Origin: an uncultured Collinsella sp.
GTDB taxonomy: Bacteria > Actinomycetota > Coriobacteriia > Coriobacteriales > Coriobacteriaceae
DNA length: 8,009 nt
Direction of reading: 5' to 3'
Assembly (NCBI GenBank): GCA_902475475.1
Contig: CABRZY010000076.1
Location: 1 to 8,009 of the forward strand
The notes below the pieces were generated by a model. That model did not search any database and was not told the origin of the DNA. It was given only the letters and a program-made list of their open reading frames with translations. The position numbers were made by a program, and so were the translations under genes. Below are positions 5,792 to 8,009 of the stretch, piece after piece (position 1 is the first letter of the stretch; each line of letters opens with the position of its first letter).

Positions 5792-6009
5792 ATCTCAATC
5801 TGTAACATCTAGGGCCCGAATTTCCGTCTAACTGTTACAGATCTAGATAAGACGTCGTAGTCCCAGACCTTTGTCTCAATCTGTAACAGATAGGGACCTT
5901 TTGACCGTCCAGATGTTACAGATTGAGACATTCGAATTCCCCTGAAGAGAAAATCTCAATCTGTAACAGTTACTCGGCAAAAACGGCTGCAGATGTTACA
6001 GATCGAGAC
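5792..6009. repeat. array of six 16-bp repeats in alternating orientation (three 57-bp inverted-repeat units)
   Basis: The consensus arm is RTCTCAATCTGTAACA. Arms lie at 5792-5807 (+), 5833-5848 (-), 5873-5888 (+), 5914-5929 (-), 5953-5968 (+) and 5994-6009 (-). Arm starts are 41, 40, 41, 39 and 41 bp apart. Each plus/minus pair forms a unit of exactly 57 bp with a 25-bp interior; the gaps between units are 24 and 23 bp. Unit 2 is a perfect 16-bp inverted repeat; units 1 and 3 have two and two mismatches. Interiors are largely different in sequence, though units 1 and 3 each share parts with unit 2 (TAGGG and CCGTC; GCAGA-like ends). The arm core CTGTWACAG is itself nearly palindromic. No open frame of credible coding content covers the array. 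It could be a tandem protein-binding site, a BIME/REP-like cluster, or three RNA hairpins. Confidence 0.9.
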
Positions 6010-6042
6010 AAAGCAACAAGGCATGCCGCCGCATCGGCCAAA

Positions 6043-6077
6043 ACCACCACAAAGGTGCCTGTCCCTTTTTGGTAGGT
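6043..6077. repeat. imperfect hairpin with GGTGCCTGTCCC core, REP-like
   Basis: AACC-ACCA-c-AAAGG pairs with CCTTT-t-TGGT-a-GGT around the loop TGCCTGTC. It contains a T5 run but this lies inside the stem, so a normal terminator reading is unlikely. The GGTGCCTGTCCC wording resembles dispersed REP-type elements in other bacteria; this is recall, not a search result. It lies between the array and the promoter of the transporter operon. Confidence 0.35.
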
Positions 6078-6119
6078 AGAATAACCCATAAGACAAGTAT
6101 GTTTCTGAGTTATTTCGTG

Positions 6120-6149
6120 TTGACCCATTTGAGCGCGATAGGGTATAAC
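6120..6149 (+). promoter_or_regulatory. sigma-70-type promoter of the amino acid transporter operon
   Basis: -35 TTGACC (6120-6125) and -10 TATAAC (6144-6149), each one base from consensus, are separated by 18 bases (17 if the -10 is read as GTATAA). Transcription would start near 6156, leaving a leader of about 37 bases that holds the AAAGG ribosome binding site at 6179-6183. This is the best promoter in the window. Confidence 0.8.
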
Positions 6150-6192
6150 TCTACTCAACCGCTAGGGATTTTATTGAGAAAGGTGTTCTACC

Positions 6193-7188
6193 ATGAGCAA
6201 AAACCTCTCCCAGCAGGTCGTTCTCGACCGCCGCGGCTTCGTTGCCGCCACCTTCGCAACCGTCGCCGGCCTTGGTCTTGCCGGCTGCTCCGACACCAGC
6301 GCCGAGGCCGACAAGGGTTCCGCCGCCGGCTCCTCCAAGAGCTCCGAGGATACCGAGGCTTCCACCACGCTCGACGCTAAGGCATTCGACAAGCTCGTCG
6401 ACAACGGCCCCAAGGCCGATGACGACGCCATCGCCGCCAGCACCTGGGCCACGGCCGTCAAGGACGCCGGCGTCTTTAAGATCGGCGGCGTTCAGACCTC
6501 TACGCTCTTCTCCCTCCTCAACGAGAAAGACGGTCAGACCCGCGGCTTCGACGCCGGTATCGCACAGCTCCTGTCCAACTACATTCTGGGCGAGAACAAG
6601 GTCGAGATCACCCAGGTGACCTCGGACACGCGCGAGTCCGTCCTGCAGAACGGCCAGGTCGACGCCGTCTTTGCCACCTACACCATCACTGACGAGCGCA
6701 AGAAGCTTGTCTCCTTTGCCGGCCCCTACTACTACACCCAGCAGGCCATCCTGGTGCTCGCCGATAACGACGACATTAAGAGCGTCGACGACCTGGCCGA
6801 CAAGAACGTCGCCGTCCAGTCCGGCTCCAACGGCCCCGCCATCCTGGAGGAGTTCGCTCCCAAGGCCAGCCAGCAGGAGTTCAAGACCGACGAGGAGGCC
6901 CGCCAGGCACTCCAGCAGGGCCGCGTTGACGCCTACGTCATCGATAACAACATGCAGCAGAGCGCCCTGGTCCGCGAGCCCGGTAAGTACAAGATCGCCG
7001 GCAAGCCCTTCGGCAGCAAGGAGCCCTATGGCATTGGCCTGCCGCTCGATTCCGACGGCGTCGCCTTTGTCAACGACTTCCTTAAGAAGATCGAGGACGA
7101 TGGCACCTGGACCGAGCTGTGGCAGATCTGCATCGGCGACCGTACGGGCGACACCAACGTTCCCGAGCTGCCCGAGATCGGCGCCTAG
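6193..7188 (+). CDS. Polar amino acid ABC transporter, substrate-binding lipoprotein (SBP family 3)
   Basis: 331 residues. The signal peptide has a twin-arginine motif (DRRGFV, Arg13-Arg14), a hydrophobic stretch (16-30) and a lipobox LAGC with Cys32, so the mature protein is probably Tat-exported or Sec-exported and lipid-anchored. Residues 33-60 are a Ser/Ala-rich linker. The periplasmic-binding fold starts near FKIGGVQTS (95-103). QTRGFDAGIAQLLSNYI (115-131), TSDTRESVLQNGQVDAVFATYTITDERK (143-170) with the carboxylate-binding Arg147, FAGPYYYTQQAILV (175-188) and RVDAYVIDN (244-252) are the family 3 signatures and read most like glutamate/glutamine binders of the actinobacterial GluB type. 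The exact ligand is not determined. AAAGG lies 9 bases before the ATG. It is the first gene of an operon with the permease downstream. Codons end in C or G very consistently, as expected for high expression. Confidence 0.95.
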   Translation: MSKNLSQQVVLDRRGFVAATFATVAGLGLAGCSDTSAEADKGSAAGSSKSSEDTEASTTLDAKAFDKLVDNGPKADDDAIAASTWATAVKDAGVFKIGGVQTSTLFSLLNEKDGQTRGFDAGIAQLLSNYILGENKVEITQVTSDTRESVLQNGQVDAVFATYTITDERKKLVSFAGPYYYTQQAILVLADNDDIKSVDDLADKNVAVQSGSNGPAILEEFAPKASQQEFKTDEEARQALQQGRVDAYVIDNNMQQSALVREPGKYKIAGKPFGSKEPYGIGLPLDSDGVAFVNDFLKKIEDDGTWTELWQICIGDRTGDTNVPELPEIGA

Positions 7189-7326
7189 GCAGCGAGCCTG
7201 GTAACGGCCGCAACGAAACCATACGGAAACGCACGATGCGCTTTATTGCGGCAAACTGTTTCCTCACTGAGTTGTCGGGGCTTCCGTACACACGGGAGCC
7301 CCTTTCCTTATCGGCGGGAGGTCCGC
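7189..7326 (+). promoter_or_regulatory. structured gap between binding protein and permease genes
   Basis: Besides the hairpin at 7277-7302, a 7-bp inverted pair GCCGCAA (7207-7213) / TTGCGGC (7246-7252) encloses a small CGCA-CGA-TGCG hairpin (7230-7240). Two GAAAC words (7215, 7226) stand 11 bp apart, the same spacing as upstream of amtB. No promoter is evident. The region probably shapes the mRNA so that the binding protein is made in excess over the membrane components. Confidence 0.45.
7277..7302 (+). terminator. attenuating hairpin between binding protein and permease
   Basis: A 10-bp stem (GGGGCTTCCG with CGGGAGCCCC, one G-U pair) with loop TACACA is followed by TTTCCTTA. The GC-rich stem with a broken U-tract fits partial termination or 3'-end protection of the binding-protein message. 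The permease ribosome binding site lies 14 bases past it. Confidence 0.7.
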
Positions 7327-7986
7327 ATGAGTCTCTCCGAACTCTGGTCGCTCTATGGCCAGAACTATATCGACGCGCTGCTAGCAACCTGGGGCATGAC
7401 GCTTGAGTCGTTTGCCATCGCCATGGTGTTGGCCGTCGCCGTCACCGTGATGCGCGTGTCGCCGCTCAAGCCGCTGCGCGTCTTTGGCGACCTGTATGTC
7501 CAGGTCTTCCGTAACATCCCCGGCATCGCGCTGCTTATCATCGTCGTCTACGCGCTGCCGCCGCTCAAGGTCGTCCTGCCCTACCGCACCTGCGTTATCG
7601 TCGCCACGGTCCTTTTGGGCTCGGCCTTTGGCTCCGAGAACTTTATGAGCGGTATCAACACTGTTGGCGTCGGTCAGGTCGAAGCCGCACGTTCGCTCGG
7701 CATGAGCTTTAACCGCATCCTCGCCAAGATCGTGATTCCGCAGGCACTGCGCTCGAGTGTGTTGCCCATGACCAACCTCTTTATCGCCGTCATGCTCACC
7801 ACCGCACTCGGCAGCCAGGTGCCGCTTAAACCGCAGGAGCTCACCGGCGTGGTGAGCTACATCAACACGCGCTCGCTCGGCGGCGTCGCCGCGTTCTTTA
7901 TCTCGGCGCTCGGCTACCTGGGCACAGCCTTTGTGGTGAGCCACATTGGCAACCACATCGATAAGAAGGTGAGGATCCTCCGATGA
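7327..7986 (+). CDS. Polar amino acid ABC transporter permease (HisM/GlnP family)
   Basis: 219 residues, normal for this family. The inner-membrane subunit has about five hydrophobic segments (near 15-42, 66-80, 87-104, 148-162, 187-206). The EAA loop that docks on the ATPase is VEAARSLGMSFNRILAKIV (118-136), with Glu119-Ala120-Ala121 and Gly125. VFRNIPGIALLIIVVYALPPL (60-80) is the family's RxxP region, here with Asn in place of the more usual Gly-Thr. Similarity is greatest to GluC-type subunits of glutamate importers (inference). Start: ATG at 7327 follows GGGAGG with 5 bases spacing; the frame stays open upstream to 7246 but that stretch runs through the hairpin and has no ribosome binding site. 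The stop overlaps the next ATG (ATGA), showing translational coupling within the operon. Confidence 0.95.
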   Translation: MSLSELWSLYGQNYIDALLATWGMTLESFAIAMVLAVAVTVMRVSPLKPLRVFGDLYVQVFRNIPGIALLIIVVYALPPLKVVLPYRTCVIVATVLLGSAFGSENFMSGINTVGVGQVEAARSLGMSFNRILAKIVIPQALRSSVLPMTNLFIAVMLTTALGSQVPLKPQELTGVVSYINTRSLGGVAAFFISALGYLGTAFVVSHIGNHIDKKVRILR

Positions 7987-8009
7987 GCAAGCATTCCTCC
8001 CCTGCACTC
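7983..8009 (+). CDS. start of next operon gene, probably second permease subunit
   Basis: Nine codons (MSKHSSPAL) are visible before the window ends. The ATG shares bases with the TGA stop of the permease and has a GAGG eight bases upstream (ATCCTCCG between). Operons of this type (binding protein, permease, permease, ATPase) make a second HisM-like permease the best guess, but nothing in nine residues proves it. Confidence 0.6.

Noticed and set aside
5792..6009. CRISPR array
   Set aside because: Repeats are only 16 bp, alternate in orientation, and interiors are 23-25 bp; no cas gene or leader is visible in the window.
5970..6158. Minus-strand small gene of 62 codons
   Set aside because: It overlaps the repeat array, the REP-like hairpin and the -35/-10 promoter, has no Shine-Dalgarno, and its sequence is explained by the repeats.
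7246..7326. Longer permease with start at 7246
   Set aside because: The extra stretch passes through the GC-rich hairpin and lacks a ribosome binding site; GGGAGG with 5-base spacing marks ATG 7327.
1..8009. tRNA or rRNA genes
   Set aside because: No cloverleaf arms with a TTCRA-type T-loop or rRNA signature stretches were seen in the gaps between genes.

Overview
The window is GC-rich and gene-dense. Several gene starts carry strong GGAG-type ribosome binding sites, and the extracellular amino-acid-binding lipoprotein resembles the actinobacterial GluB type. Together with the AmtB-PII pair and the repeat-bearing intergenic DNA, this suggests a gut actinobacterium of the class Coriobacteriia, possibly Collinsella or a relative. 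That placement is inferred from style and gene content; no marker gene was available to test it.

Left part, all on the minus strand (read from right to left): an HD-domain protein (3190-3726) is followed after 3 bases by a membrane protein of the ABC_trans_CmpB family with an unusual basic C-terminal tail (2167-3186). A 198-bp regulatory gap follows, then the ammonium channel gene amtB (691-1968), a 107-bp long inverted repeat that begins at the amtB stop codon, and glnK (140-478). A hairpin terminator (94-123) and the first codons of a HAD-superfamily hydrolase (1-52, running off the window) come next. AmtB and its PII partner form the classical nitrogen-status module: ammonium uptake gated by PII. 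The PII here lacks the usual T-loop tyrosine 51. The DNA upstream of amtB contains 11-bp-phased GAAAC/GCAAC words that resemble a GlnR-type operator.

Middle: a divergent intergenic region (3727-3953) with two perfect palindromes leads into a plus-strand gene for a 593-residue 1-deoxy-xylulose-5-phosphate synthase-like enzyme (3954-5735). Thiamine diphosphate and catalytic residues are present. Three residues that contact the phosphorylated substrate in true DXS appear to be replaced, so its reaction is uncertain. A strong terminator (5737-5775) closes this unit.

Right part, plus strand: a 457-bp intergenic region holds the most unusual structure seen here. Six nearly identical 16-bp repeats in alternating orientation, spaced by 23-25 bp, form three 57-bp inverted-repeat units (5792-6009). 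A second hairpin resembling a REP element and a clear sigma-70-type promoter (6120-6149) follow. They lead into a polar amino acid ABC importer operon: substrate-binding lipoprotein (6193-7188), a hairpin likely to set mRNA ratios (7277-7302), permease (7327-7986), and the start of a third gene overlapping by ATGA (7983-8009, cut off). Both ends of the window therefore concern nitrogen or amino acid uptake.
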